Source: Thalassomonas actiniarum (GTDB taxonomy: Bacteria > Pseudomonadota > Gammaproteobacteria > Enterobacterales > Alteromonadaceae). From it: a stretch of 64,000 bases of DNA. Shown here one piece after another: positions 33,781 to 43,943 of this stretch. The stretch spans positions 372,001 through 436,000 of the forward strand of contig NZ_CP059735.1 of assembly GCF_000948975.2 (NCBI RefSeq), written 5' to 3'. The notes beneath the pieces are model-generated. The model saw only the letters and a list, made by a program, of their open reading frames with translations, made no database searches and had not been told where the DNA came from. Within the stretch, counting starts at the first letter, position 1; each line of letters starts with the position of its first letter. Both the position numbers and the translations under genes were made by a program.

Positions 33781-36700
33781 ATGAATTTACCTTTTGCCGC
33801 GATAAAAAATGCCCAGTTTACTTTCACGGTCGTCGTGCTTATGGTGCTGGTGGGGCTGGTGTCTTATTTTAATATGCCGCGCTCGGAAGATCCCCAGTTT
33901 GAAATTCCCATCACCTTGCTGGAAATCATTTATCCCGGCGCTTCCCCCAAGGATGTCGAAACTCTGGTGGTGGATCCGCTGGAAGAAGAGTTTTCCGATA
34001 TTGAAAACATCAAAAAAATCGAATCCCAGATCAAAGACGGCGGCGCCCGTATCGAAGTGACTTTTCTTTACGGCACAGATGCCGATGCCGCCTTTAACAA
34101 AGTCAAAAGGGCGGTCTCTACCGTTAAGCCCAATTTACCCGCTGGGGTGCAGGATGTCCTGGTTTTAAAAGCTACTCCCAACAGTGTCGCCGTGATGCAG
34201 CTGGCGCTGTGGAGCGAGCCGTTAGATTATAAAACCATGGAGTTCCATGCCAAGCAGCTGGAGAAAAGGCTGGAAGCCATCACCACAGTGCGCCAGGCGG
34301 ATATTTGGGGTTATCCTCAGCAAATCGTCGCGGTGGATATCAACCTTAATCTGCTCAAGCACTACGGTATCAGCGTCACCGACATCAACAACATCCTTAA
34401 AGGGCGGGCGGTGAATATCACCCCGGGGTTTGTCGACGGCAATAACCGGCGTTTTAATGTCAAAGCCAGCGGAAATTTTGAACAGTTGCAGCAGTTGTCC
34501 GATACCATAGTGTTGGCCAATGAAGATTTTGTCTTGCGCCTTAAAGATGTCGCCAGGGTGAGTTTTGCCAGCCGGGAGCCCAGCTACCTGGCCTACTTCC
34601 AGAAAAAACCGGTGATTTTTGTCACCCTGCAGCAAAGGGAAAATACCAATATTTTTAACCTTACCGAGCAGGTACGCAAAGAAGCCGAATTGTTCAGGCA
34701 GCAGTTGCCGGAAAATATGCAGCTGGAAGTGATCTTCGAGCAGGCCGACAGTGTCAGCGCCCGGGTAGACGGTTTCTTCGATAACCTGTGGCAGGGTCTG
34801 TTGCTGGTGGGGCTGATGTCGCTGGTGTTTTTAGGCGTCCGGGAGTCTGTGGTGGTGATCACCGCGATACCGCTGTCTTTTCTGATCGCCATAGGTTTGC
34901 TTGATTTTAGCGGTTTCGGTCTGCAGCAAATGTCCATTGTCGGCATGATTATCGCCCTTGGCCTCCTGGTGGATAATGCCATAGTGGTCACGGAAAGCAT
35001 TCATCGGGAAAAACGCAATAACAGCAATTTAAGCCAGGCCGCCGCTGCCGGTACCAGTAAGGTTGGCTGGGCGATCAGCAGCGGTACCATTACCACTATG
35101 CTGGCGTTTTTGCCTATGTTGATGCTGGCCAGCAATACCGGTGATTTTATCCGCTCTATGCCGGTAACTGTGGTGCTGGTGCTGTTGGCGTCCCTGGTGA
35201 TTGCCCTGACCTTGACCCCTTTACTGGCCAGCCGGTTTTTCTCGCTTAAACCGGGAAAAATCAAAACGCTGCAGCATTACGCCAATATTTTTGCCGAACG
35301 GGTTTACAGCAAAGGGCTGGCGGTGTTGATCCGTTACCGGTTATTGGTACTGGTAGTGGCGATTGCTTGCCTGGTGGGTATGTTGTCCCTGTTTGGCAAG
35401 GTCGGGGTCAGCCTGTTTCCGAGGGCGGAAAAAGCCATGGTTTTGCTTGATGTCGATACCCCGGCCAATTCTTCCCTCGAATATACCAACCAGGTGATGC
35501 AGGAGATGACCCGGGTGCTTGGCAAATACCCGCTGATCGATAAGGTGGCGTTAAATGTCGGTAACTCCAATCCGCGTATTTATTACAATGAGATCCCCAA
35601 ACGCGGAGTGGTGAAATTCGGCCAGGCGCTGCTGATTTTGCGTGAATACGATGAAGCAAAAGTGCAGCAGCTGGTGGCGGATTTGCGCCGTGAATTTGCC
35701 AGCTGGCATCAGGCCAGTATTACCGTTAAAGAGTTTACCCAGGGGCCGGTGACGGATCAGGCCATTGCCGTGCGCCTGATGAGTGAATCCCTGGATGACT
35801 TAGAGCAGGTGGCGGGGGATTTAAGCGCCCATATGGCCTCTCTGAGCGGCATTATTAATCTCGATAATCCGATAGGAGTGGCCAATACCGAGCTGGCGCT
35901 GACCCTGGATTACGACAAGGCGGGTCTGGCGGGTGTAGATATCAATACCCTGGACAATACCGTACAAACCATACTCTCCGGCGCTTTTGTCGGCCGTTTT
36001 AATGATGAAAACGGTGAAAATTATCCGATTGTGGTACGCCGCACCGACCCGGATATCAACGGCCTGTCGGATGTGCATATTCAAAGTACCAGCGGAGAGT
36101 TTATTCCCCTGAGCCAGATGGCGAGCCGGAAACTGCAAAAAGGCCACAGCGAGTTCTTCCATTACCAGAAGTTACGTATGGCCAAGGTATCCGCCGATGC
36201 CGCCCAGGGCCATTCGGTGCATGAACTGACCTCTGAAGTGGTTGCTTATCTGGAGAATTATCCTATGCCGGGGGGCATGTATTACACCCTGGGGGGTGAA
36301 GAAGAGTCCAGGCAGGAGTCGTTTGCCGGTTTATCCCAGATCATGTTGATCACCGCCATCGGCATTTTTGCCGTGCTGGTCTTGCAGTTCCAGTCGTTCT
36401 TGCAGCCGCTGATCATTTTCAGCTCTATTCCTTTTGCCATGGCGGGATCGGTGATCGGCCTGTATTTAACCGGCTTGTCTTTTTCCATGATGGCCTTTAT
36501 CGGTTTGATCAGTTTATTTGGCATAGTGGTCAACAATGCCATTATTTTAATCGACACCACCAACCGCAACCTGGCGGATGGCCAGGAAAAAACCGCGGCG
36601 ATCTTAAGCGCCAGCGCCACCCGCTTTACGCCGATTTTATTAACCACCTTAACCACTATCGGCGGCCTGTTGCCGCTGACCTTGTTTGGCGGCGGTTTGT

Positions 36701-36834
36701 GGCAGCCGCTCGGGGTGGTGATCATTTCCGGTTTATGTGTCTCGGCCCTGTCCAGCTTTTTGCTGGTGCCGATTTTAACCCAGTTGTTTACCCGTTCGCT
36801 TGTTGTTAGAGAAGCTGTGAGCAAAGCTGATTAG
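33781..36834 (+). CDS. RND efflux pump permease
   Basis: A 1017-residue inner-membrane transporter of the AcrB superfamily, with the expected two large periplasmic loops and about 12 membrane helices. Helix 4 carries GLLVDNAIVV: the proton-relay pair is D398-N399 where AcrB has Asp-Asp, seen in some RND subfamilies. The helix 10-11 region includes GLISLFGIVVNNAIIL. The substrates cannot be predicted; antibiotics, detergents or metabolites are possible. Begins 3 nt after the adaptor stop. The paralogy class is uncertain. Confidence 0.92.
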   Translation: MNLPFAAIKNAQFTFTVVVLMVLVGLVSYFNMPRSEDPQFEIPITLLEIIYPGASPKDVETLVVDPLEEEFSDIENIKKIESQIKDGGARIEVTFLYGTDADAAFNKVKRAVSTVKPNLPAGVQDVLVLKATPNSVAVMQLALWSEPLDYKTMEFHAKQLEKRLEAITTVRQADIWGYPQQIVAVDINLNLLKHYGISVTDINNILKGRAVNITPGFVDGNNRRFNVKASGNFEQLQQLSDTIVLANEDFVLRLKDVARVSFASREPSYLAYFQKKPVIFVTLQQRENTNIFNLTEQVRKEAELFRQQLPENMQLEVIFEQADSVSARVDGFFDNLWQGLLLVGLMSLVFLGVRESVVVITAIPLSFLIAIGLLDFSGFGLQQMSIVGMIIALGLLVDNAIVVTESIHREKRNNSNLSQAAAAGTSKVGWAISSGTITTMLAFLPMLMLASNTGDFIRSMPVTVVLVLLASLVIALTLTPLLASRFFSLKPGKIKTLQHYANIFAERVYSKGLAVLIRYRLLVLVVAIACLVGMLSLFGKVGVSLFPRAEKAMVLLDVDTPANSSLEYTNQVMQEMTRVLGKYPLIDKVALNVGNSNPRIYYNEIPKRGVVKFGQALLILREYDEAKVQQLVADLRREFASWHQASITVKEFTQGPVTDQAIAVRLMSESLDDLEQVAGDLSAHMASLSGIINLDNPIGVANTELALTLDYDKAGLAGVDINTLDNTVQTILSGAFVGRFNDENGENYPIVVRRTDPDINGLSDVHIQSTSGEFIPLSQMASRKLQKGHSEFFHYQKLRMAKVSADAAQGHSVHELTSEVVAYLENYPMPGGMYYTLGGEEESRQESFAGLSQIMLITAIGIFAVLVLQFQSFLQPLIIFSSIPFAMAGSVIGLYLTGLSFSMMAFIGLISLFGIVVNNAIILIDTTNRNLADGQEKTAAILSASATRFTPILLTTLTTIGGLLPLTLFGGGLWQPLGVVIISGLCVSALSSFLLVPILTQLFTRSLVVREAVSKAD

Positions 36835-36863
36835 AGCAGTTTTAAGAGAAGAATAATTATATT

Positions 36864-38894
36864 ATGCAAACCGTAGGATTTTTTGGTTACTCCCTTGGCG
36901 CCGTGGCGTTTTTTGTTTTTTCCCTGTTGCTGGTGGCCGCCCGCAACCATACGGTGATCGCCCGCTGGATCTTATTCAGTACCTTAACCACGGTTGTTGC
37001 CAACCTGGTGGCGGCGGTGCAGGTGAAATCCGGTTTTAGCCTGCAGTGGGTAATGCTGGCGGATGCGGTGAAAATTGCCAGCTGGTCGGTATTGATTTTA
37101 AGCTGTAACGTCGAAGTGAAAACCATCCGCGAGTTACTTTTTAGCTTCCATGTCCGCCAGTACCTGGGGATCTGGAGCGTGCTGATGCTGGTGTGCGCCG
37201 TTGCCAATAACTGGCTGAACTATTCCTACGAATATCTGTTTTTATTGTTTGTGCTGCTCAACCTTTGGGTGCTGGTATTGCTGGAGCAGTTATACCGCAG
37301 CGCCGACCTTCAGGTGCGCTGGGCCATCTGGCCGCTGGTGATCGCCCTGGCGAGCATGGCGATCTTTGATTTTGTCCTTTACGCCCAGGCGACTATGGTG
37401 GAAGGCATAGATTTTGATTTCTGGTACAGCCGGGGTTTTATCAGCACTATGATGATGCCTTTGCTGCTGGTGACCACCCGCAGGATCAATAACGGTGCGG
37501 TACGGGTGTTTGTCTCCCGCAATGTAGTATTTTACAGCTCTATTTTAATGATCGCCGGCTTATACCTGTTGATGATGGCTTTTGCCGGTTATGTCATTAA
37601 TTATATCGGCGGCGAATGGGGTACCTTGATCAGCATTATTTTCCTGATCCTCGGCGGGGTGGTGCTGGCGGTGCTGCTGATCACCGAATCGCTGCGCCGC
37701 AAGCTCAAGGTCTTTATCGCGAAAAACTTTTTTGCCAATAAATACGAATACCGGGACGAATGGCTCAACCTGATCGAAACCCTGGAAACCACCTCGGCGG
37801 AAAGCCATTACCAGATGGCGACCCGGATCATGATCTCCAAGCTTAATCTCGATGGCGGCGCGATAGTAAAAAGGGTCACGGATTTGCAGTTTAAGGTGGA
37901 ATACGCCGAAGGGCTGACCCTGGATGATAACTTTAACCAGCAAATGGTGCTGTTGAGCCAGTATTGCCAAAGCCAGGGCTGGATTGTCGATATCCAGGAA
38001 TACGTCAATTCCCCCGGTCTCTACCCGGAATTGTCCCTGGATGTGGAGATCTGGCTGGAGAAGAAGATCGCCCTGGTGGTGCCTATTTTTATCGGCCGGG
38101 CTTTTTACGGCATGTTTATTTTATCGGGACATGAAGACGTAAAACCCCTGAACTGGGAAGACAGGGATCTGATGTTTGCCATTTCCAAGCAGCTGGGTAA
38201 TTTTCTTTCCCTGCATGAAGCCAACGATAAACTGGCGGAGTCTAAGCAGTTTGATGCCTTTAACCGTATGTCGGCGTTTCTGGTGCATGATCTGAAAAAT
38301 GTCCAGGCGCAGCTGACCCTGATCACCACCAATGCGCAAAAGCACAGGGATAACCCGGCCTTTATCGACGATGTTTTTGAAACCGTCGAATCTGCCAGCG
38401 AAAGGCTGAGCAAGGTCTTGTCCCAGTTGCGTAATAAGCAGCTGGTACAGTCCCAGAGCAAGGTGGTTGATATTGCCGGGCTTATCGATAAGGTGGTGCA
38501 GCAATGTAATGTCCGCGAGCCCAGGGTGCAGGTGGAGCAAAGCCGGGAATGCCTGATGCCTCTTGACGGTGAAACCTTTTTTTCTATCCTCAATCACCTG
38601 ATCCAGAATGCACAGGAAGCGACAAAATCCGATGGTTGGGTTAAAGTATCATTAGAGGCTGATGATAAACAGGCTAAAATCACCATAAGTGATAACGGCA
38701 CCGGCATGTCGGAAGAGTTTATCAATAAGCGCTTATTTAAGCCTTTTGATACCACCAAAGGCAATGCCGGTATGGGCATCGGGGTATTTGAAGCCCGGCA
38801 GTTTATACACAGCATAGCCGGTAAAATTGATGTGGCAAGTGAAGAGGGCCGGGGTACCGAGTTCTGCCTGACCTTGCCGATTAAATCGTTATAA
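36864..38894 (+). CDS. prsK: XrtA/PEP-CTERM system histidine kinase PrsK
   Basis: A 676-residue sensor kinase with about eight N-terminal membrane helices (1-290), a GAF domain (about 310-450; it contains the VVPIFIGRAFYGMFILSG segment), a phospho-acceptor helix with FLVHDLKNVQAQL (His near 475), and a HATPase domain (N-box HLIQNAQEAT, GNAGMGIGVFEARQFIH). The multi-helix, GAF and distinctive H-box layout matches PrsK, the kinase that partners with PrsR in exopolysaccharide loci of the PEP-CTERM/exosortase type. It is 142 nt before prsR and faces the export operon. Confidence 0.88.
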   Translation: MQTVGFFGYSLGAVAFFVFSLLLVAARNHTVIARWILFSTLTTVVANLVAAVQVKSGFSLQWVMLADAVKIASWSVLILSCNVEVKTIRELLFSFHVRQYLGIWSVLMLVCAVANNWLNYSYEYLFLLFVLLNLWVLVLLEQLYRSADLQVRWAIWPLVIALASMAIFDFVLYAQATMVEGIDFDFWYSRGFISTMMMPLLLVTTRRINNGAVRVFVSRNVVFYSSILMIAGLYLLMMAFAGYVINYIGGEWGTLISIIFLILGGVVLAVLLITESLRRKLKVFIAKNFFANKYEYRDEWLNLIETLETTSAESHYQMATRIMISKLNLDGGAIVKRVTDLQFKVEYAEGLTLDDNFNQQMVLLSQYCQSQGWIVDIQEYVNSPGLYPELSLDVEIWLEKKIALVVPIFIGRAFYGMFILSGHEDVKPLNWEDRDLMFAISKQLGNFLSLHEANDKLAESKQFDAFNRMSAFLVHDLKNVQAQLTLITTNAQKHRDNPAFIDDVFETVESASERLSKVLSQLRNKQLVQSQSKVVDIAGLIDKVVQQCNVREPRVQVEQSRECLMPLDGETFFSILNHLIQNAQEATKSDGWVKVSLEADDKQAKITISDNGTGMSEEFINKRLFKPFDTTKGNAGMGIGVFEARQFIHSIAGKIDVASEEGRGTEFCLTLPIKSL

Positions 38895-39036
38895 AATGTG
38901 ACACTTTTATCTTTAGGCCCCTCTTGTTGCCTTCGGCGATAATGGCTAAGCTAGCGTTGTAAGGGCAGGGATCTGCGGTTTGGTTATTTTGCCTGTGGCG
39001 CACTGAATTGAATAAAAATTAAGGATTTGAATCCCT

Positions 39037-40383
39037 ATGGAAAAATTGCTGATTATTGATGATGATAGCGGCGTTCAAAAGCAATTAAAGTGGAGTTTTT
39101 CTGATTATGATGTCATTTTGGCATCGGATCGCGAAAGCGCCATTGCGGCTGTCCGCCGCTACGAGCCGAAAGTTATTACCCTGGATTTAGGCCTGCCGCC
39201 GGATGAAGCCAATGCTTCCGAGGGCCTGGCGGCATTGCAGGAAATTCTGGCGATAGCCCCGCATACCAAGGTTATCGTGATCACGGGTAATGACGACAGG
39301 ACCAATGCCTTAAAGGCGATTGCCGCCGGCGCCTATGATTTTTACCAGAAGCCGGTTGAACCTGAGGTGATTAATGTCATCGTCTCCCGCGCCTTTAGTG
39401 TTGCCGCGATAGAAGAAGAAAACCGTAAAATGCGTGCCGTTGCCGGCAGCGATATGGGGGTGATAGGCAACAGCGCCAGCATAGACAGGATGCGTATGAT
39501 GATCAAACGCATTGCCCCTACCAGTATTACCGCTTTGCTGCTGGGGGAAAGCGGCACCGGTAAGGAAGTGACCGCCAATGCCGTGCATTTGGCCAGCGAC
39601 CGTAAGAAAAAGCCCTTTATTGCCATTAATTGTGCCTCTATCCCGGAGACCCTGCTGGAAAGCGAGCTGTTCGGTTTTGAAAAAGGGGCCTTTACCGGCG
39701 CCCATAAAACCACTAAGGGTAAAATTGAATGTGCCGAAGGCGGCACCTTATTCTTGGATGAAATCGGCGATATGCCCTATAACCTGCAGGCGAAATTATT
39801 ACGTTTCCTGCAGGAAAAATGCATCGAACGCCTGGGGGGACGTCAGGAAATTCCCGTGGATGTCCGGGTGATCTGCGCCACCAACCAGAACCTGGAGCAA
39901 ATGGTGCAGGAAAAATCCTTCCGGGAAGATTTATTCTACCGGGTCAGTGAGATCACTTTGAATATTCCGCCGCTGCGGGACCGGGAAGAGGATGTGCTGA
40001 TCCTGGCACAATACTTCCTGCAGCAATATGCCGCCGAATATAAGCGTAATGTGAAGGGCTTCTCCGAAGACGGCCTGAGCGCGTTAAAAAACCATAAATG
40101 GCCGGGCAATATCCGCGAGTTGCAAAACAAGGTGAAAAGTTCGGTGATCATGAGTACCGGCACCCAGGTCACCGCCATGGATCTTGGTTTCTTTGACCAT
40201 GAAGATCAGGGTTATGAATTATCGCTGAATTTACGTGCTGTCAGGGAGCAGGCGGAAACTTTGGCAATCCAGAAAGCCTATGCCCTGTCTACCGGCAATA
40301 TGTCGAAAACGGCGGAGCTGTTGGGTATTACCCGGCCGACGCTGTATTCTTTGGTGGAAAAATATCAGTTGACCATCAACTAG
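39037..40383 (+). CDS. prsR: PEP-CTERM-box response regulator PrsR (sigma-54 activator)
   Basis: A 448-residue NtrC-family regulator. The receiver domain (1-120) has D8, D9 and the phospho-acceptor D50 with K105. The AAA+ domain (about 142-375) has Walker A GESGTGKE at 170-177 and the sigma-54-contacting GAFTGA at 217-222, then Walker B TLFLDEIGD. A C-terminal Fis-type helix-turn-helix ends TAELLGITRPTLYSLVEKYQL. It should activate sigma-54 promoters of exopolysaccharide genes on signal from PrsK. No convincing -24/-12 promoter was found near the genes of this window (see rejected items). Confidence 0.9.
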   Translation: MEKLLIIDDDSGVQKQLKWSFSDYDVILASDRESAIAAVRRYEPKVITLDLGLPPDEANASEGLAALQEILAIAPHTKVIVITGNDDRTNALKAIAAGAYDFYQKPVEPEVINVIVSRAFSVAAIEEENRKMRAVAGSDMGVIGNSASIDRMRMMIKRIAPTSITALLLGESGTGKEVTANAVHLASDRKKKPFIAINCASIPETLLESELFGFEKGAFTGAHKTTKGKIECAEGGTLFLDEIGDMPYNLQAKLLRFLQEKCIERLGGRQEIPVDVRVICATNQNLEQMVQEKSFREDLFYRVSEITLNIPPLRDREEDVLILAQYFLQQYAAEYKRNVKGFSEDGLSALKNHKWPGNIRELQNKVKSSVIMSTGTQVTAMDLGFFDHEDQGYELSLNLRAVREQAETLAIQKAYALSTGNMSKTAELLGITRPTLYSLVEKYQLTIN

Positions 40384-40392
40384 AGAGTTGGA

Positions 40393-40423
40393 TTTCCGGC
40401 CGGTGTTCAATCACCGCCGGAAA
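40393..40423. terminator. Bidirectional hairpin between convergent prsR and the export operon
   Basis: A 12-bp GC-rich stem with one bulge (40393-40405 with 40412-40423) and a 6-nt loop, placed between the two stops. The orientation of the flanking genes requires termination from both sides. Confidence 0.65.
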
Positions 40424-40442
40424 CCTGTTTTCAGCGGCGGGC

Positions 40443-41480
40443 TTAACTGTCGCTTACTTCACTATTTTTTGTCGCCAATTCAATATTCTTTTGTTTCAGC
40501 AGTTTATCTACATAGCGGGACAGCTTGATTTTCTGTTTGATGGAATTTTCCAGGATATCTTCCACTTCCCGCAGCACTTCCCGCATGCTTTCAACGTTTT
40601 CGCTGGAGTTGACCACGAGCTGCGTTGCTTCTGTGGCGCCGCTTTGCTGGCGGGCATTGATGGAGCCGGTGAGTTCGATATCCATTTCTTCGGCGACTTC
40701 ATTGATGGCCTTGCTGTCGATCACAGATAATTCTTCCAGGAAACCGAACAGCAGCAGACGGTCAACAAAGATATTGATTTTACGCGGCACCCCCAGGGTT
40801 TTTTCGAAAATCAGCTGGTAGGCGTTTTCTGAAAATAATTCTTCATTCTGGTATCCCGCCTGTGCCAGGCGGTGGCGGATATAACTTTGCACTTCTTCGC
40901 AGGACAAAGGTTTGAGATGGGCGGATGCTATGATGCGCTGACGGAACTGCTCCATATTCGGCGCCTGGATAATGCCTTTAAGCTCTTCCTGTCCCAGCAA
41001 AAAGCTCTGGATTAACGGCTTGTTATTGAGCTGGAAATTCGACAGCATACGCAGCTCTTCCACCGTTTCTGCCGGCAGGTTTTGTGCTTCATCCACTAGC
41101 AGCAGGGCGCGTTTGCCTTGCTTGTGTAAGCTGATCAAAAACTTTTCGATCACCTGCAGAATTTCCGCTTTGCTTTTGCTGACCACATCCAGCTGAAACT
41201 CGGCGGCGATCAGCTCCAGTAACTCATGGGGATCTAATTTAGTGGTGACCAGCTGGGCCGCCACTATGCTTTCATCGCCGAGGTTGCTGAGCAGGTTGCG
41301 GGCGATCGTGGTTTTGCCCGTGCCTATCGGGCCGGTGATAACGATAAAGCCTTCCCCCTGATCCAAACCGTATTGCAGGTAGGATAAGGCCCTCTGGTGG
41401 TGGTTAGAGGCAAAAAAGAACTTGGGGTCCGGGCTTAACAGAAAAGGCCGGGCATTTAAGCCGTAATAGTTTTCATACAT
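40443..41480 (-). CDS. XrtA/PEP-CTERM system-associated ATPase (ExeA-like AAA)
   Basis: A 345-residue ATPase starting MYENYYGLNARPFLLSPDP, the ExeA/GspA type opening. Walker A is GPIGTGKTT (about 51-59) and Walker B is ALLLVDEAQNL (about 126-136). It matches the ATPase family that accompanies XrtA-type exopolysaccharide loci (TIGR03015). The C-terminal portion is helical. Last gene of the leftward export operon, 2 nt after the outer-membrane protein gene. The mechanism is unknown; ATP-driven assembly or activation is plausible. Confidence 0.88.
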   Translation of the reverse strand: MYENYYGLNARPFLLSPDPKFFFASNHHQRALSYLQYGLDQGEGFIVITGPIGTGKTTIARNLLSNLGDESIVAAQLVTTKLDPHELLELIAAEFQLDVVSKSKAEILQVIEKFLISLHKQGKRALLLVDEAQNLPAETVEELRMLSNFQLNNKPLIQSFLLGQEELKGIIQAPNMEQFRQRIIASAHLKPLSCEEVQSYIRHRLAQAGYQNEELFSENAYQLIFEKTLGVPRKINIFVDRLLLFGFLEELSVIDSKAINEVAEEMDIELTGSINARQQSGATEATQLVVNSSENVESMREVLREVEDILENSIKQKIKLSRYVDKLLKQKNIELATKNSEVSDS

Positions 41481-41482
41481 GA

Positions 41483-43072
41483 TCAGAATACTTTTTTTAT
41501 GGTAAATTCCAGACGGGATTCCTGATAGTCCACCCCGGTCCCGGTAGAGTCTCTGCTGACGTGGCGCAGGCTGATATCGCTGCTGAGGCTTTCGTTTAAG
41601 CTGCGGTTGTATTTGATTGTGTGCACCCGGTAATGGTCCAGCTGGCCGGCACCGGCAATATTGTCGGTATCAAAGTCATTTTTGATAAAGCTGAAGGCAT
41701 AACTCAGGTTGGAGCGGGAGTTCAGGGCACGGGTAATGTCGAGATCGCCGTTAAACCTGTCGTCGATAACTTTGGAAGTCAGGTTTTCCCGGCGGTTAGC
41801 GCTTAACGTCAGGGTAAAGGTGGTCCTGGGCAGGGTCAGTATCGACTGCCATTCTAAGTCTTTCTGCAGGGAAATTTCATCTGCTTCCACCGGCTCAAGT
41901 GTTGTCAGGGGCACCAGGATATAATCGCTGAGATCGCTGTCCGGGTTTACCAGACACTGATCCAGGGTAAAGTCGCCGCCGGGGGGACAATAAAACGAGC
42001 CGAGATCGACTTCAATATAATTAAAGCGGTCAAAAGACTGCACGGTTTCGGCGTAACTGATGGAGTTTACCAGGCGTCTGTTTTGATGGACAAAATCCAA
42101 GCCATAGCTGTCACCGAAGAAGCGCTTGCTAAATTGTGCCTGCAATGCGGTTCTCGGCGAGGGCCGCCAGGTGATTTCACCGCTTAAGTGGTCTTCGTTT
42201 TCTTCCTGGTTGTCGACATAGTTGTAGGCGAGATCCAGCCATAAGTGATCACTTACTTGCCAGCGGATCCCCGGTCCCCAGGAATTGCTGTTGAGATTGC
42301 TCTGGCTTGAGCTGCTTTCAAAACTGCCCTGATTATCTTCGTCATAGACCCGGATAAAAGGCATAAAACGGTAATCATTGATCAGGCCAAGTTTGGCATC
42401 GACGGAATAAAACTTAGTGTCGTTGGTGTTGTTTTTGCTGGTGAGATCCTGAAAACTGGCGTTGGTACTCCAGAACAGGTATTTGGCCGCCGAGCCGTTT
42501 TCAGCCGAGAGGCTGGCGATCACCCCTTCCCGATCTCCTATGGTATTATCCGACGTCCGGCTCTGGTAATAAACCTGACTTCTCATCAGTATATTGGAGC
42601 GTGCCAGGTTATAGCTCAGGCCGACATCCGATTGTTTCAGGGATACGGCATTGGCGGTTAACAAATCGGCAATGGCATTGTTGCTGATCGATTGCTGCAC
42701 CTGATCTTTATTCGCCCGGACAAAGAGTTTAGGGCCGTTGTCCCACAGGGAAAAACTGCCGTCGAGCTGGTACATGTCATAATCGTCGTTATTGTCGGAA
42801 TTATGACTGTAATTGATGAAATTATTGCTTGCCTGGAACACCAGTTCCAGGCGCCGACTGAGATAATTGACATCCAGGGTGGGTTTGATCTGGCTGATAT
42901 AACTCTCGACCTTGCCGGTTTTATGCAGGTCGATATTATCTGATGCCGTGCCCGTCACCGACAGGCTGGGTTCTATGGTCCATTCCCCCGCCTGGACATT
43001 AACGGCGCCGGCAACTGCCAAAGCGATGCCGGCGAGGGGAAACAGTTTGCGGTTAATAACCGTAATAGCCAT
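41483..43072 (-). CDS. PEP-CTERM system-associated outer membrane beta-barrel protein
   Basis: A 529-residue exported protein (signal peptide MAITVINRKLFPLAGIALAV, cut near VQA). The rest consists of alternating short hydrophobic/polar segments typical of a large outer-membrane barrel, ending in SRLEFTIKKVF with a terminal Phe. It matches the family found in XrtA exopolysaccharide operons (TIGR03016). It may form the export or anchoring channel for the polymer. The ATG at 43072 has AAGGA 5 nt upstream; it overlaps the tyrosine-kinase gene by 20 nt. An earlier in-frame start at 43111 is less likely. Confidence 0.82.
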   Translation of the reverse strand: MAITVINRKLFPLAGIALAVAGAVNVQAGEWTIEPSLSVTGTASDNIDLHKTGKVESYISQIKPTLDVNYLSRRLELVFQASNNFINYSHNSDNNDDYDMYQLDGSFSLWDNGPKLFVRANKDQVQQSISNNAIADLLTANAVSLKQSDVGLSYNLARSNILMRSQVYYQSRTSDNTIGDREGVIASLSAENGSAAKYLFWSTNASFQDLTSKNNTNDTKFYSVDAKLGLINDYRFMPFIRVYDEDNQGSFESSSSQSNLNSNSWGPGIRWQVSDHLWLDLAYNYVDNQEENEDHLSGEITWRPSPRTALQAQFSKRFFGDSYGLDFVHQNRRLVNSISYAETVQSFDRFNYIEVDLGSFYCPPGGDFTLDQCLVNPDSDLSDYILVPLTTLEPVEADEISLQKDLEWQSILTLPRTTFTLTLSANRRENLTSKVIDDRFNGDLDITRALNSRSNLSYAFSFIKNDFDTDNIAGAGQLDHYRVHTIKYNRSLNESLSSDISLRHVSRDSTGTGVDYQESRLEFTIKKVF

Positions 43073-43943
43073 ACATATCCTTTTGCGTTTGCACAGCCTT
43101 ATTGATGACAAAACCTATGGCCAGATCTTCATTGAGGGAGTCCACGGCTTTTTGGATATCGGCAATTTTAGAATGTGACTCTTCCACCACCACCAGTGCC
43201 TGCCCCATCAGGTTGGCCAATACCTGGCTTTCGTTGACTTCGATCAGCGGCGGGGAATCAAAGATCACCATACGGTCGCCGTAGCGGTTGGCCAGCTCCT
43301 GGGTCAGCTGACTCATCTTGTCGCTGGTTAATAACTCCGAAGTCAGGTGATGGGGTTCGCCGGCGGGAATAATTTTTAAGTTATTGATGCTGGTGTTATA
43401 GATCACTTCACTGACATTGCTTACTTCGCCGAGCAGATATTCCACCAGGCCTTTGCGGGGGCTGATATTGAGCTCAGTGCTGATGCTGGGACGGATAACG
43501 TCGGCATCGATCAACAACACGGTTTTATCCTGTTCCAGTGCTATGCTCAATGCCAGGTTGATGGAGACAAAGGTTTTTCCTTCATTGGGTTTGCCGCTGG
43601 AAACCATCACCAGGTTGCCGTTCTCCAGGCTGCTTGCCCCCGAGCCGAAGGCGTTATTGAGCAACTTGCGTTTGATATAACGAAATTCATCCTTGATCTT
43701 CTGCCGCTCGGTGGAGTCGGTGATCAGGCCTTTTTCTTTGAGCTCTTTTTGATCTATGACGATCGGCTCTCTTTTATTATTGCCGTTCGGACTAGCCGCC
43801 TGCACTTGTTCCACCTTGTCAGCGGTGTTTTCTGCCGGGGAATTGCCGGCAGCCGTTGCCGCTGTTTCTTCCTGTGCCTGATCAGCACTTCCCTGCTGGT
43901 TCTTTTCCCTTTGCTTTTGCAAAGCTTTCTCTATGGTACTCAT
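43053..43943 (-). CDS. XrtA-associated tyrosine autokinase (BY-kinase)
   Basis: A 296-residue cytoplasmic kinase. Walker A is GKPNEGKTF (about 117-125), Walker A' is VLLIDADVIRPS and Walker B is MVIFDSPPL. The C-terminal tyrosine cluster, DMYGYYGY, is the autophosphorylation site. A Q/E/A-rich N-terminal region precedes. BY-kinases phosphorylate themselves and control polysaccharide chain length with a Wzz-type membrane partner, which is the next gene upstream. Its ATG overlaps that gene's stop by 1 nt, so it is coupled. Matches TIGR03018. Confidence 0.9.
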   Translation of the reverse strand: MSTIEKALQKQREKNQQGSADQAQEETAATAAGNSPAENTADKVEQVQAASPNGNNKREPIVIDQKELKEKGLITDSTERQKIKDEFRYIKRKLLNNAFGSGASSLENGNLVMVSSGKPNEGKTFVSINLALSIALEQDKTVLLIDADVIRPSISTELNISPRKGLVEYLLGEVSNVSEVIYNTSINNLKIIPAGEPHHLTSELLTSDKMSQLTQELANRYGDRMVIFDSPPLIEVNESQVLANLMGQALVVVEESHSKIADIQKAVDSLNEDLAIGFVINKAVQTQKDMYGYYGY